64,000 bases of DNA. It comes from a virus. The notes under the pieces are model-generated. The model saw only the letters and a program-made list of their open reading frames with translations, was not told the DNA's origin and did no database searches. The stretch lies in IMG/VR virus record IMGVR_UViG_3300032334_001937, positions 48,020-112,019 of that record; one strand, written 5' to 3'. Below, piece after piece: positions 43,750 to 50,642 of this stretch; position 1 is the first letter of the stretch, and the number at the start of each line of letters is the position of its first letter. The position numbers and the translations under genes are program-made.

Positions 43750-44477
43750 TATGACACAGATATATAAAATGCTTTAATTTTTGCTTCGCAAGGATTATCT
43801 GTTCTTATTTGCGGTAAACCGCCAAAAGACTGAAACTCTGAATTATTTATAAAAAGAGTATGTTCTGCAGAAAAATCATATTCGTACTGGTACTTAAAAG
43901 AACCAATAAAAGAAGTAGGAGAAACTTCTTCATCACTTAACAGTGTTCTCATCCAAACCTCTGTATTATTTGAATATGTAGTCAATTTTATATCATAACG
44001 AATTGTTACAATTGCTCCGATATTAAGGTTTTTAAAATTTATTTTTTGTGCTACTTTGTTCCAAAGCGAAACATGACCTTTTGGCAAAAATAACTCATTT
44101 GTATTTTTTCCTTCTGCATCAACTAAAAGACTTACCCAACCATCTTCTCCTTGATCAATTCCAGTTCTTTGATCTTTAGTTCTTTTATTTTCATAATAAC
44201 CCCAGCCAATTTGTTGACCTGAAGGAGATAGTACGCTAGCACCATCTTTGCCATCTTTACCATTTTTTCCATCTTTACCAGAATCACCTTTATCGCCTTT
44301 TGTGCCCTGGTCTCCTTGATCACCCTTATCTCCTTTTGGTCCCGCTGGTCCTTGAGGGCCTTGTGGTCCAGGCACAGGAAGAAAGGATAGGGTATTGTCT
44401 TGGTATTGAGATTGCTCTACTTGTGCAGCATAGTTAGATTTCTTGTATGGCCCATCCATGCTTTTAGATATAGCCAT
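43749..44477 (-). CDS. collagen-like fibre protein, 242 aa
   Basis: Residues about 35-80 are 15 uninterrupted Gly-x-y triplets, from GPQGPQGPAGPKGDKGDQG to GKNGKDGKDG. Prolines are mostly in the x position; Lys occupies the y position in several x-K-G triplets, the sequence that collagen lysyl hydroxylases recognise. The N-terminal 35 residues form a small head, and a 160-residue C-terminal domain (GHVSLWNKVAQKINFKNLNI onward) is beta-rich and could be the tip. It is likely a virion fibre and a candidate substrate of the phage oxygenases. It is last in a short minus-strand operon. Confidence 0.88.
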   Translation of the reverse strand: MAISKSMDGPYKKSNYAAQVEQSQYQDNTLSFLPVPGPQGPQGPAGPKGDKGDQGDQGTKGDKGDSGKDGKNGKDGKDGASVLSPSGQQIGWGYYENKRTKDQRTGIDQGEDGWVSLLVDAEGKNTNELFLPKGHVSLWNKVAQKINFKNLNIGAIVTIRYDIKLTTYSNNTEVWMRTLLSDEEVSPTSFIGSFKYQYEYDFSAEHTLFINNSEFQSFGGLPQIRTDNPCEAKIKAFYISVS

Positions 44478-44480
44478 GAG

Positions 44481-44564
44481 TTACTTCTTTACTTTAAAAA
44501 TAGTCCCATTAATTTTAATAATTGGTGGGAGTTTAGTATTTTTGTCATTAATTTTAATTATCAT
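44481..44564 (-). CDS. 27-residue peptide gene coupled to neighbours
   Basis: MIIKINDKNTKLPPIIKING and seven further residues. Its ATG overlaps the upstream stop (ATGA) and is preceded by GGAGGAAGTTT, a very good ribosome site. It ends 4 nt before the start of the collagen-like gene. The function is unknown. Confidence 0.6.
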   Translation of the reverse strand: MIIKINDKNTKLPPIIKINGTIFKVKK

Positions 44565-44956
44565 AAACTTCCTCCAGGTGTAACATCTCCAAGAACACAA
44601 ATTGTTCCGATTACTGGTGTCCAAGTAATTGTTGAACTACCATCTGGAACCACTGCCTGAAGGTCAAAAGAAAGCTCTGCTACTACTGATTTATATTTTG
44701 TTCCCCAGTTTGCTGTTACTGAAGCTGGTGCTGTAACTGTAACTACGCTTCCATCAGCTGTTACTGTAAGGTCATCTAAAAGGTCTGCAATGGGGTCATA
44801 GGCCGTTGCTGAATATGTCCAACCCACTGTGTCAAATTCTGTAACTTCGTCGTTTTCAAGAAGAGAAACGGTAAATGAAGCAGAGTCACCACGAACTACA
44901 GTCCACTGAATATTTGCTGGTGTAGCGCCAAATTTCTCTATTGTTGGTGAGCACAT
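44561..44956 (-). CDS. BppU-like Ig-fold baseplate-type protein, 131 aa
   Basis: It has the pattern IQWTVVRGDSASFTVSLLEN, then WTYSATAYDP and a final TICVLGDVTPGG, and is a paralog of the protein at 42562. Both begin with a G-A-T-P-x-x-x-W block before the R/K-G-D motif. It lies before the collagen-like fibre gene and may anchor it. A -10 box TATAAT lies 7 nt before the ATG (minus strand, 44964-44969), so the mRNA is nearly leaderless. Confidence 0.68.
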   Translation of the reverse strand: MCSPTIEKFGATPANIQWTVVRGDSASFTVSLLENDEVTEFDTVGWTYSATAYDPIADLLDDLTVTADGSVVTVTAPASVTANWGTKYKSVVAELSFDLQAVVPDGSSTITWTPVIGTICVLGDVTPGGSL

Positions 44957-44985
44957 ATCATTGATTATACCATAATAAATAGGAC

Positions 44986-45031
44986 TGACCCCTAGGGGCA
45001 GTGGGGTGGGTAGAGAGCAACCTAGGGGTCA
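44986..45031. repeat. inverted repeat in gene-free stretch 44957-45303
   Basis: An 11-bp perfect inverted repeat TGACCCCTAGG/CCTAGGGGTCA flanks 24 nt rich in G (GTGGGGTGGGTAGAGAG). No U-tract follows on either strand. The remaining stretch to 45303 is very AT-rich, has two AAGCCAGAGT copies and one tandem TGTCC site (45189), and shows no gene to me. Confidence 0.6.
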
Positions 45032-45188
45032 ATCATTATAAATTATAACATTCATTTATAAAATAGTTATTAAGCATCGTCCCCAGTATATTAATTAGTA
45101 ACAAAAAGTTATAATTGGGAATTTTAAAATATAAAGCCAGAGTGTATTGAAATTGTTATCAAAGAGTTATAAAGAGTTATATACCAAA

Positions 45189-45202
45189 TGTCCATTTTGT
45201 CT
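45189..45202 (-). promoter_or_regulatory. tandem GGACA motif (TGTCC, TGTCT)
   Basis: TGTCCATTTTGTCT: two copies with a 9-nt period, as at 52255. It lies in the gene-free stretch downstream of the holin-like gene. Confidence 0.45.
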
Positions 45203-45303
45203 CAATAAGCCAGAGTACTGATAGTGTATACTTAAAATATATAAAGAAAAGAAATAACTAACTAGTAAGGTTTTTAAGATATCTTATATATTATATATAG
45301 TAG

Positions 45304-45588
45304 TTATTTAGAACGAGCAATATAATCAAGTAATACATCGTACATATGATCTAGTTTATCACTAGTTGCTTTACGTTTTTCTCTAGCATTTTCTTGCTCA
45401 AGTTTAATCTGCTTAATTTCATCACGCATTGAAGATCCGCCGTTAGTTTTGGTTTCCGATCTAATATCTTCTACCGCTTCTACTATTGGCTTTACCTGGG
45501 CTTGAATATACCAACGAATTGATCCAACTACAATCGCTCCAATTGAAAGCAAAGCAAGAATGAATTGTGCCCAGTCTGTAGTGGTCAT
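45304..45588 (-). CDS. holin-like single-TM protein, 94 aa
   Basis: One membrane segment near residues 8-28 (FILALLSIGAIVVGSIRWYI) is followed by a charged helical tail of 65 residues, as in DUF2746-like or class III holins of actinophages. It lies within 2 kb of the lysin gene. A -10 TATAAT is found 9 nt before the ATG. It may form membrane holes or organise the lysis; the small size also allows other membrane roles. Confidence 0.6.
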   Translation of the reverse strand: MTTTDWAQFILALLSIGAIVVGSIRWYIQAQVKPIVEAVEDIRSETKTNGGSSMRDEIKQIKLEQENAREKRKATSDKLDHMYDVLLDYIARSK

Positions 45589-45743
45589 TATGAGATTATT
45601 ATACCATTATTTGAGATTAGATAAATAAATATAAAGTTCGCCCGATTAGACTCCGCCGATTTTAAAAGTCGCCGAAATAGAGATATCAAACCACCCTTGT
45701 ACAAACCCTGCATTAAAAATGCTATATGTACACATACTGGTAA

Positions 45744-45772
45744 TTGACTTTTAAAAGGGTTTGCGCTACAAT
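45744..45772 (+). promoter_or_regulatory. consensus-like promoter, leaderless
   Basis: TTGACT (45744-45749), 17 nt, TACAAT (45767-45772), then 6 nt to ATG 45779. It opens the plus-strand early region. Confidence 0.82.
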
Positions 45773-45778
45773 TGAGTA

Positions 45779-46375
45779 ATGGTAGATAGCATCAAAGATA
45801 CACTTAAACTTTTTTTACTGAGCAAATTACGCTTACATCACATGCTATACCGACTACCTGCTATTTCTGAATTTTTAGAAGAACTTATATCCGAAGCCTT
45901 GCAGGAAAACGGATACCCTAATGACTGGAAGCCTAATCGCTCACATGCTGTTTCAAAGGATCTTACACTAGATACTGGCAAATCGTTTTCAATTAAGTCG
46001 GGGATTTATGATCCAAAAAAGAAGACCCTAAAATTTTCGGGGAGTAGATTAGGAAAACACAACACAATAGAAGCTATGGTAGAAAGTATAGAGGCAACAC
46101 ACGCAGACTTCTACATATGCCTTGCAAAAGCCTCTGAAGACTGGTCTAGCATCCCAGGAAAGGCAGACCCTAAGACGTACTACCTATTTGTCTTTGAATC
46201 TGGTAAAATTGATTACAGCGGGGTTTGGGGAGTATCCGAATCCAAGAAGGGTGGTTTTAAATACGTGATTGACAAACCAGGTTTTCATGCAAAGATTGCA
46301 CCTTCCATGTCATATCAACTCTGGACTACTGTGGATACATCTATTATTGGCGAACCAGAGAAGTTGATTGTATGA
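45779..46375 (+). CDS. unknown protein, possible PD-(D/E)xK nuclease, 198 aa
   Basis: The protein has a helical N-terminus and the block DLTLDTGKSFSIKSGIYDP followed by FSGSRLGKHN and IEATHADFYICLAKASEDWS. A D-x(n)-S-x-K pattern followed by an acidic region is what one sees in some restriction-type nucleases, but I cannot confirm the catalytic set. It is the first plus-strand early gene and overlaps the next gene by 4 nt. The start is fixed by the promoter 6 nt upstream. Confidence 0.55.
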   Translation: MVDSIKDTLKLFLLSKLRLHHMLYRLPAISEFLEELISEALQENGYPNDWKPNRSHAVSKDLTLDTGKSFSIKSGIYDPKKKTLKFSGSRLGKHNTIEAMVESIEATHADFYICLAKASEDWSSIPGKADPKTYYLFVFESGKIDYSGVWGVSESKKGGFKYVIDKPGFHAKIAPSMSYQLWTTVDTSIIGEPEKLIV

Positions 46376-46569
46376 GTGATGTAAGTTTTGGTGATTGGCT
46401 TAAACCTTCTACGCCTAGAGCCAGTGAGGATCTCATTGAATCCCGCTTTAAAATTTGCTCTGAGTGTGAGTTTTTTAAGAAGAATGGATCCCGCTGCAAA
46501 TTGTGCCATTGCTTTATGAAGCTTAAAACCGAACTATTACATGCTAGGTGTCCAATAGGCAAATGGTAA
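46372..46569 (+). CDS. Cys-rich zinc-cluster protein (DUF6171-like), 65 aa
   Basis: Cysteines are arranged as FKICSECEFF, SRCKLCHCFMKLKTELL and a final RCPIGKW. This is the order of a small family, DUF6171-like, found in phages next to oxygenase and capsid genes; it probably binds one zinc or an iron-sulfur centre. It overlaps both neighbours (4 and 7 nt) and lies directly before oxygenase 9. Confidence 0.7.
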   Translation: MSDVSFGDWLKPSTPRASEDLIESRFKICSECEFFKKNGSRCKLCHCFMKLKTELLHARCPIGKW

Positions 46570-47108
46570 TTGATACTGGCTATTTTGGAACTTCTTCTAA
46601 TAAGATACTTAAGATTGATAGCATTGCGTCTAAAGACGAGTTGGATTTTATTGTATCTTCCGTTGCAAATATAGACGTTTGGGATATTGATAATCAGCCA
46701 GATGTTTGGACAAATAGAGTAAGCGATCCAGATAAACTGTTTGAGCATGCAAACCAAGCATATGCGTTAATTGAAGAAATACAATTAAGGTTTATGGATG
46801 AAGTAACAAAATTTTATAATGTAAAAGTTGAAGACCCTAGACCATCAATTGCTAGATGGTTTGTCGGAAACTCACAAGAACCTCATGCGGATAAAACACA
46901 CTATCCAGACTATGATATTGGATCTGTCATTTATTTAAATAATGAGTATGAAGGTGGTGAGATTTACTTCCCCCAGCATAATATAGAGCTTAGGCCAAGC
47001 GCAGGAAATGCTATTGCCTTTCCAGGAGATGAGTATTATATGCATGGCGTTAGAGAGATTGTTTCTGGATTTAGGTATACCCTGCCTATTTTCTGGAAAG
47101 TTATATAA
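46563..47108 (+). CDS. 2OG-Fe(II) oxygenase (prolyl/lysyl hydroxylase type) 9, 181 aa
   Basis: Iron ligands are H108-x-D110 (EPHADKTH) and H161 (YMHGV); R171 in GFRYTLPIFW completes the site. The strand motif is IYLNNEYEGGEIYF. It is the nearest relative of oxygenase 5 (30238) though it lies 16 kb away on the other strand. I start it at ATG 46563 (MVIDTGYF), overlapping the preceding stop by 7 nt; a GTG at 46548 lies deeper in that gene. Confidence 0.9.
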   Translation: MVIDTGYFGTSSNKILKIDSIASKDELDFIVSSVANIDVWDIDNQPDVWTNRVSDPDKLFEHANQAYALIEEIQLRFMDEVTKFYNVKVEDPRPSIARWFVGNSQEPHADKTHYPDYDIGSVIYLNNEYEGGEIYFPQHNIELRPSAGNAIAFPGDEYYMHGVREIVSGFRYTLPIFWKVI

Positions 47109-47109
47109 T

Positions 47110-47313
47110 ATGGCTAGAGACTGGCAAAATAAAGACTGGCTTACAAACCAGTATATTACTATGGGACGTAGCGTAGCATGGATAGCAGATAGTGTTAATG
47201 TTCATTCAGATATGATTAGGTTTTATTTAGATCAATTTTCTATCTACCGTCCTCTGCAAAAATGCAAACATGGTATGATTATATGTGAAATATGTAACAC
47301 TAAAAATTTATAA
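47110..47313 (+). CDS. small HTH DNA-binding-type protein, 67 aa
   Basis: The segment WLTNQYITMGRSVAWIADSV followed by VHSDMIRFYLDQFSI has the spacing of a sigma-factor or MerR-like helix-turn-helix. A short C-terminal CKHGMIICEICNTKN may bind zinc. It is read 1 nt after the oxygenase stop. The start is the ATG at 47110; upstream in-frame codons belong to another frame of the oxygenase gene. A regulatory role is likely. Confidence 0.68.
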   Translation: MARDWQNKDWLTNQYITMGRSVAWIADSVNVHSDMIRFYLDQFSIYRPLQKCKHGMIICEICNTKNL

Positions 47314-47330
47314 CAGAAAGTGAGTTAAAT

Positions 47331-47516
47331 ATGAATAAGCAAGAAACCGTAGAGTTTATGGTCAAGAATATTAGCGAAACCAATAGAATGTTTTGCGAAC
47401 AAGGTGGAATGGATAAGGCTGAGATTGATAAGATGACTGAAGCTAGTATCCCATCGCTAAATATGATCTGCGATGTTTTGTACGATAATATGAAGAAGGA
47501 GAACCTAATTGCCTAA
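47331..47516 (+). CDS. unknown small helical protein, 61 aa
   Basis: MNKQETVEFMVKNISETNRM and following; entirely helical, acidic and with a hydrophobic face. It overlaps the next gene by 8 nt. The function is unknown. Confidence 0.65.
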   Translation: MNKQETVEFMVKNISETNRMFCEQGGMDKAEIDKMTEASIPSLNMICDVLYDNMKKENLIA

Positions 47517-47718
47517 GTATACATATAGAGTAATTTCAAATGTTGTAGAAGAAACATTTATCCAGAACGCTAACAAGACAATCTATGAGATGCTTGGCGA
47601 TGTTGATTTTGATAGCCTTGAGCTTGTAGTTACCACAAAGGATGAGTCAGAGGCAGAGAATGCCCGTAAGACTGTAACAGATATCCGAATGTGGGAATTA
47701 GTCAAAACTGAAGACTAA
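47509..47718 (+). CDS. unknown small protein with TTG start, 69 aa
   Basis: The gene starts with TTG (47509) behind GGAGAACC. The protein (PKYTYRVISNVVEETF ... DESEAENARKTVTDIRMWEL) has a beta-strand start and a helical end; similar small proteins with -ENARK- segments are common in phages. It is last in the operon from 45779. Confidence 0.65.
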   Translation: MPKYTYRVISNVVEETFIQNANKTIYEMLGDVDFDSLELVVTTKDESEAENARKTVTDIRMWELVKTED

Positions 47719-47721
47719 GGT

Positions 47722-47814
47722 TTATTCTAGGTCTGTATTTGCTTTTGATCTGTGAGAATCTGGACATGTGCATTCAGCACAGCATCTAACAGGTGCGGTT
47801 GTTTCGTTTGTCAT
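47722..47814 (-). CDS. Cys-rich 30-residue peptide
   Basis: MTNETTAPVRCCAECTCPDS and ten further residues. Four Cys close together suggest metal binding. The ATG follows GGAAGC. It ends 3 nt from the convergent gene at 47509. First or only gene of a minus-strand pocket end. Confidence 0.55.
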   Translation of the reverse strand: MTNETTAPVRCCAECTCPDSHRSKANTDLE

Positions 47815-47918
47815 GCTTCCATTTTACCACAAATCTGAAAAATTATATAAAAACTAGTTTTGAGAAAATCTGAATATTTTTGTCAGATGTATGATACATA
47901 AAAATAATACAAAAATAC

Positions 47919-47961
47919 AAAAAGAATAGTGAGCACACAAGCGTGATCCTGTGTGCCCACT
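47919..47961 (-). terminator. terminator of the minus-strand micro-gene pocket
   Basis: On the minus strand an imperfect 12-bp stem AGTGGGCACACA/TGTGTGCTCACT (G-T pairs tolerated) is followed by ATTCTTTTTG. It follows the gene at 47967. Confidence 0.72.
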
Positions 47962-47966
47962 TTTGT

Positions 47967-48140
47967 TTATTTTGTACCCTGTAGGTAGCCGTCAATTCCA
48001 AGCAAGTCGCAAGTGACTTTCACACGCTGGTTCTTTTGTAGTGTGCTCTTGTATAGCTCTATAAAGTCATATACCTCTTGCTTACTCATGAGGCTAATGC
48101 TGTGAGTATTGCCTTGCATTGATGTGAGTGTGAGTCTCAT
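47967..48140 (-). CDS. unknown small protein, 57 aa
   Basis: MRLTLTSMQGNTHSISLMSK then a helix QEVYDFIELYKSTLQ and a strand. A later in-frame ATG (MSKQEVYDF) is possible. It is followed by a terminator. It starts directly after the stop of the preceding micro-gene. Confidence 0.6.
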   Translation of the reverse strand: MRLTLTSMQGNTHSISLMSKQEVYDFIELYKSTLQKNQRVKVTCDLLGIDGYLQGTK

Positions 48141-48278
48141 TTATTTATTCTTCTTTCTCTTGTAAAATTTATACCCTGCGAAAATAACAGCGCTTAGAAT
48201 AATGAGCTTCCAGTTAATAGCAATATAAGTCCAATTGCTATCTAGGCAGATACCGTAATCGTTAATCTCTAAATTCAT
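48141..48278 (-). CDS. small single-TM protein, 45 aa
   Basis: MNLEINDYGICLDSNWTYIA is followed by a membrane segment (WKLIILSAVIFAGYKFY) and a basic end KRKKNK, so the C-terminus faces the cytoplasm by the positive-inside rule. GGAGAATAAAC is the ribosome site. A longer reading frame upstream lacks such a site. Confidence 0.65.
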   Translation of the reverse strand: MNLEINDYGICLDSNWTYIAINWKLIILSAVIFAGYKFYKRKKNK

Positions 48279-48282
48279 TTGT

Positions 48283-48390
48283 TTATTCTCCTTTTGTGCA
48301 TGTGCATGGGTCAATGTAAATTGTGCTAGCGATAACGCTAACGGTTGCAAGTGTATTGCATGAGTCGCATAGAAAAATATCAACTAGCAT
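48283..48390 (-). CDS. unknown micro-protein, 35 aa
   Basis: MLVDIFLCDSCNTLATVSVI and fifteen further residues with a DPCTCTKGE end. Cys pairs at both ends (CDSC, CTC) suggest metal or disulfide binding. It is coupled to the upstream micro-gene (stop and start directly adjacent). Confidence 0.55.
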   Translation of the reverse strand: MLVDIFLCDSCNTLATVSVIASTIYIDPCTCTKGE

Positions 48391-48453
48391 TTATTTAATT
48401 CCATTCATTAGAAGTAAGGCAACACATATAGTGAAGAAGATATAGAATGTCAT
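48391..48453 (-). CDS. 20-residue membrane peptide
   Basis: MTFYIFFTICVALLLMNGIK: a single hydrophobic segment. Its ATG overlaps the preceding stop by one base (TAATG), and its stop touches the next ATG. Very short, so the call rests on the tight gene packing. Confidence 0.45.
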   Translation of the reverse strand: MTFYIFFTICVALLLMNGIK

Positions 48454-48620
48454 TAGAGAGACACTCTCCATTGTGACCACATACCTAGACGGTCACCGTC
48501 TGATTCAATATAGAAACGCTCTATATTGTTCTCACACTCTGTACAGAATGTGTATTGTGTCTCTGATACCTCAGAGATTGCACTCTTATATGGAGAGTGT
48601 GTATGTGTTAATGTAGTCAT
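48453..48620 (-). CDS. unknown small protein with CxxC, 55 aa
   Basis: MTTLTHTHSPYKSAISEVSE followed by FCTECENNIERFYIES and an RVSL end. FCTEC with the first half His-rich may bind zinc. The ribosome site is AAAGGTGGTC. It has the promoter at 48675-48697 in front. Confidence 0.62.
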   Translation of the reverse strand: MTTLTHTHSPYKSAISEVSETQYTFCTECENNIERFYIESDGDRLGMWSQWRVSL

Positions 48621-48674
48621 GTTAGACCACCTTTCTTTTTATTCTTTTAGGGGGTTATTTAATTGTATAGATAA

Positions 48675-48697
48675 ATCTTAGCATATACCTCTGACAT
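48675..48697 (-). promoter_or_regulatory. TGTCA-N11 type promoter (minus strand)
   Basis: ATGTCA, 11 nt ending TGC, TAAGAT on the minus strand. It is the only minus-strand member of this class of eight and drives the micro-gene pocket. Confidence 0.6.
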
Positions 48698-48735
48698 TTT
48701 GGGGGATATCTAGGGGTGTGTCTATGTGAGATAGG

Positions 48736-48873
48736 TCACTCTAGTTCTTCTAGATAGAACCCTGTCTGACAGGTAGGGCAGATAGCGCCCTTTTCTTCAC
48801 CGTCTATTGCGATGACCATCTCAGTGCACTTATCGCACCAAACCATTGTATTGAATTCAATATAGTGAGTCAT
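48736..48873 (-). CDS. zinc-ribbon protein, 45 aa
   Basis: MTHYIEFNTMVWCDKCTEMV with a second pair CPTC twenty residues later: a typical CxxC...CxxC zinc ribbon. The start ATG 48873 follows AAAGGAGTCAAA; longer in-frame extension lacks a site. A hairpin TTAACCACCTTGGTTAA lies just upstream (48890-48906) in the leader. Confidence 0.72.
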   Translation of the reverse strand: MTHYIEFNTMVWCDKCTEMVIAIDGEEKGAICPTCQTGFYLEELE

Positions 48874-48920
48874 TTTGACTCCTTTCTTTTTAACCACCTT
48901 GGTTAATTTCTTATAAGAGA

Positions 48921-48949
48921 ATAATAACATACAATACCCAAAAAGTCAA
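48921..48949 (-). promoter_or_regulatory. sigma70-type promoter for zinc-ribbon gene
   Basis: TTGACT, 17 nt, TATTAT on the minus strand. It diverges from the plus-strand promoter at 49103. Confidence 0.72.
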
Positions 48950-48954
48950 GTCCT

Positions 48955-49049
48955 GACACGGCGTGTCGCATGTGATTTGCGCCACATGACCCGAGGGGTT
49001 ATCCACATGATGCACATCACACCTACGATTTACGCTTAAGTTATCCACA
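48955..49049. other. DnaA-box cluster 1 with palindromes (possible origin part)
   Basis: Two perfect DnaA boxes TTATCCACA (48999-49007, 49041-49049) lie 42 nt apart on the same strand. Close by are GACACGGCGTGTC (48955-48967), an inverted CATGTG/CACATG pair, and CCCGAGGGG (48990-48998). The region is divergent between a minus-strand and a plus-strand operon. Confidence 0.65.
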
Positions 49050-49102
49050 TGATGTAAGTCACAATCCCTTATTTCCTAAATGTCCGTTTTATACCCCTGT
49101 AA

Positions 49103-49125
49103 ATGTCATACCCCCCTGCTAGAAT
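49103..49125 (+). promoter_or_regulatory. TGTCA-N11 type promoter
   Basis: ATGTCA (49103-49108), 11 nt ending TGC, TAGAAT (49120-49125); ATG 34 nt later. TGTCC occurs 20 nt upstream. Confidence 0.68.
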
Positions 49126-49158
49126 ACTAGTATTAGAAAATAAAGAAAGGAGAACAAA

Positions 49159-49293
49159 ATGTACTTTGTAAATAAATGTTCTCACTGTGGGTATCAGACC
49201 CCAGAAACGCAGGACTACTTCTGTCCTGTGTGTAGCGACACTAAAAGTCGCAACTATGTTCGCTTAGAACAATGGGTTAGAATAGAGGACTAA
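49159..49293 (+). CDS. zinc-ribbon protein, 44 aa
   Basis: MYFVNKCSHCGYQTPETQDY then FCPVCSD: two CxxC pairs. The ribosome site AAAGGAGAACAAA is excellent. First gene of a small operon. Confidence 0.72.
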   Translation: MYFVNKCSHCGYQTPETQDYFCPVCSDTKSRNYVRLEQWVRIED

Positions 49294-49346
49294 CCCACCT
49301 CTCACACAACTTAATAAATAATAACTTCTAAAGAAAGGAATTCAAA

Positions 49347-49505
49347 ATGAATTCATTGTATAACCCAGCGGATAGCCTTACACCTATCCTTCACTTCCCT
49401 AATCGTGACGGGAGCTGTTTCTACTGTAACGAAACAATCACTTTCGTTGCAGGTCTAAATCGCTATGTAGGCAATAGCGGTATCCGTTGCAAGGAGGCTA
49501 AGTAA
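49347..49505 (+). CDS. unknown small CxxC protein, 52 aa
   Basis: MNSLYNPADSLTPILHFPNR then CFYCNETITFVAGLN and a final GIRCKEAK. The Cys set may bind metal. The ribosome site is AAAGGAATTC. It shares one base with the next gene. Confidence 0.65.
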   Translation: MNSLYNPADSLTPILHFPNRDGSCFYCNETITFVAGLNRYVGNSGIRCKEAK

Positions 49506-49687
49506 TGAATGTACTAGTCTCTTCAGAAGTGCAAGAGAATCGTCTCTTGTCTAAATCAGAGCCATGGCGTTATCGTGTGGCTGATACTTATCTAATCGCT
49601 TGTGGAATATGCGATAACAATTTTATTGAAGTATTTCTAAAGGATAGAGACTTCACTAAATATACCTGCGAAAATTGCTGGGAGTAA
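49505..49687 (+). CDS. zinc-binding small protein, 60 aa
   Basis: The protein has YLIACGICDNNFIEV and a final YTCENCWE, a CxxC...CxxC zinc ribbon in its C-terminal half; the first half is polar. It overlaps the upstream stop by one base (TAATG). Confidence 0.68.
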   Translation: MNVLVSSEVQENRLLSKSEPWRYRVADTYLIACGICDNNFIEVFLKDRDFTKYTCENCWE

Positions 49688-49689
49688 AC

Positions 49690-49779
49690 ATGAAACACTT
49701 TTTAGAAACAGGTAATGCACTTTTCTTTTTTTCATTTTTTATTTTAATTTATTCTGCGTGGTTACACTTGACAGAATGA
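49690..49779 (+). CDS. 29-residue membrane peptide
   Basis: MKHFLETGNALFFFSFFILI and nine further residues form a single membrane segment. It starts 3 nt after the preceding stop without a clear own ribosome site. Confidence 0.5.
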   Translation: MKHFLETGNALFFFSFFILIYSAWLHLTE

Positions 49780-49789
49780 TCAAAAAAAT

Positions 49790-49821
49790 CCCGAGGCGTT
49801 TTCCACAGGCTGTGGATAACT
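49790..49821. other. DnaA-box cluster 2
   Basis: CCCGAGGCG (49790-49798) is followed by TTTTCCACA (49801-49809) and an inverted perfect DnaA box TGTGGATAA (49813-49821). The sequence CTTTACGTGTG behind it is repeated at 50921. Confidence 0.6.
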
Positions 49822-49949
49822 TTACGTGTGGTATAAATCACTTTACGTTTACGGCGTGTCGCCTTGATTTCCTGGAACTTCCGTGCTAAGATTCTCTTTA
49901 TACAATTAAATAAAGTAGCAAAACGGTGTGACCAACCTCACATTCAAAA

Positions 49950-49963
49950 TGTCGGATATGTCC
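49950..49963 (-). promoter_or_regulatory. tandem GGACA motif (TGTCG, TGTCC)
   Basis: TGTCGGATATGTCC: two copies, period 9 nt, 34 nt upstream of the -10 box at 49997. Confidence 0.5.
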
Positions 49964-49979
49964 GAATTTGGATTTGATA

Positions 49980-50002
49980 ATGTCACCCAAAAATGCTAGA
50001 CT
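49980..50002 (+). promoter_or_regulatory. TGTCA-N11 type promoter
   Basis: ATGTCA (49980-49985), 11 nt ending TGC, TAGACT (49997-50002); ATG 36 nt later. Confidence 0.68.
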
Positions 50003-50037
50003 TGCCATATCAAGAAAAAAGAAAAGAAGGTGACACC

Positions 50038-50253
50038 ATGTCAGCAAATGTCTACACAGTCCAATCCCTCCTAGTGGGAAAAACTTACTATTCAAATTCA
50101 CTTAAGGGTGAAATTATTTCTGCGGAAATTCACCCTAAAGGAATTTGGTATGAAGGTTGCGAAACCTATCTAGTGCAGGTGCGCCCTCACTACTCTAAAC
50201 CCCTTGCGCTAAAAGATACTTATCGCACAGTTGCAGTAAGAAAGGAAAACTAA
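50038..50253 (+). CDS. unknown small beta-rich protein, 71 aa
   Basis: MSANVYTVQSLLVGKTYYSN and following, with GEIISAEIHPKGIWYE and YLVQVRPHYSK. The start is set by the promoter and by AAGAAGGTGACACC just upstream; an in-frame ATG at 49993 lies in the promoter. It may be a small SH3-like barrel. Function unknown. Confidence 0.68.
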   Translation: MSANVYTVQSLLVGKTYYSNSLKGEIISAEIHPKGIWYEGCETYLVQVRPHYSKPLALKDTYRTVAVRKEN

Positions 50254-50435
50254 TGTATAACCTAACACTTGAAACTTTTGGTGGTACAGTAAAAACCATC
50301 GCCCTACCTTCTAAGGGTGCAGTTGCACAATTTATTTCAACTTACCCTGAAACTCTGCCAGTTGGCGTATCAGTAAAAATTGCATGTGACGCACTAGGCG
50401 TTCGTGGCACTCTTCGTGGAAAGGCTTCTCTCTAA
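50253..50435 (+). CDS. unknown small protein, 60 aa
   Basis: MYNLTLETFGGTVKTIALPS then helix GAVAQFISTYPETLP and a basic end. It shares one base with both neighbours (TAATG), showing coupled translation. Confidence 0.65.
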   Translation: MYNLTLETFGGTVKTIALPSKGAVAQFISTYPETLPVGVSVKIACDALGVRGTLRGKASL

Positions 50436-50641
50436 TGGTACTTATTGAACACAATCTCCGTTTCGTTACAGAATTAGACGAAACAAATCCAATGGCTATT
50501 CGTTTGCTTAATCTTGAAAAAGAAATGCAGGTTGAAATGCTTGAAGGCTTGCTAAAAGAACTTCTTGCACCTATGATTCAGCCAGCAATTGACGAAGTTA
50601 ATGAAGGCAATTCATGGGCAACGCTAAGGGTGGCAAAATAA
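50435..50641 (+). CDS. unknown small helical protein, 68 aa
   Basis: MVLIEHNLRFVTELDETNPM followed by amphipathic helices (LNLEKEMQVEMLEGLLKELL). It overlaps the preceding stop and ends 1 nt before the next start. Confidence 0.65.
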   Translation: MVLIEHNLRFVTELDETNPMAIRLLNLEKEMQVEMLEGLLKELLAPMIQPAIDEVNEGNSWATLRVAK

Positions 50642-50642
50642 A

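Noticed and set aside
45779-46375. Confident call of a restriction endonuclease
   Set aside because: Only a loose D...S-x-K pattern is present; a second acidic ligand cannot be fixed, so it is listed as unknown with a possible nuclease fold.
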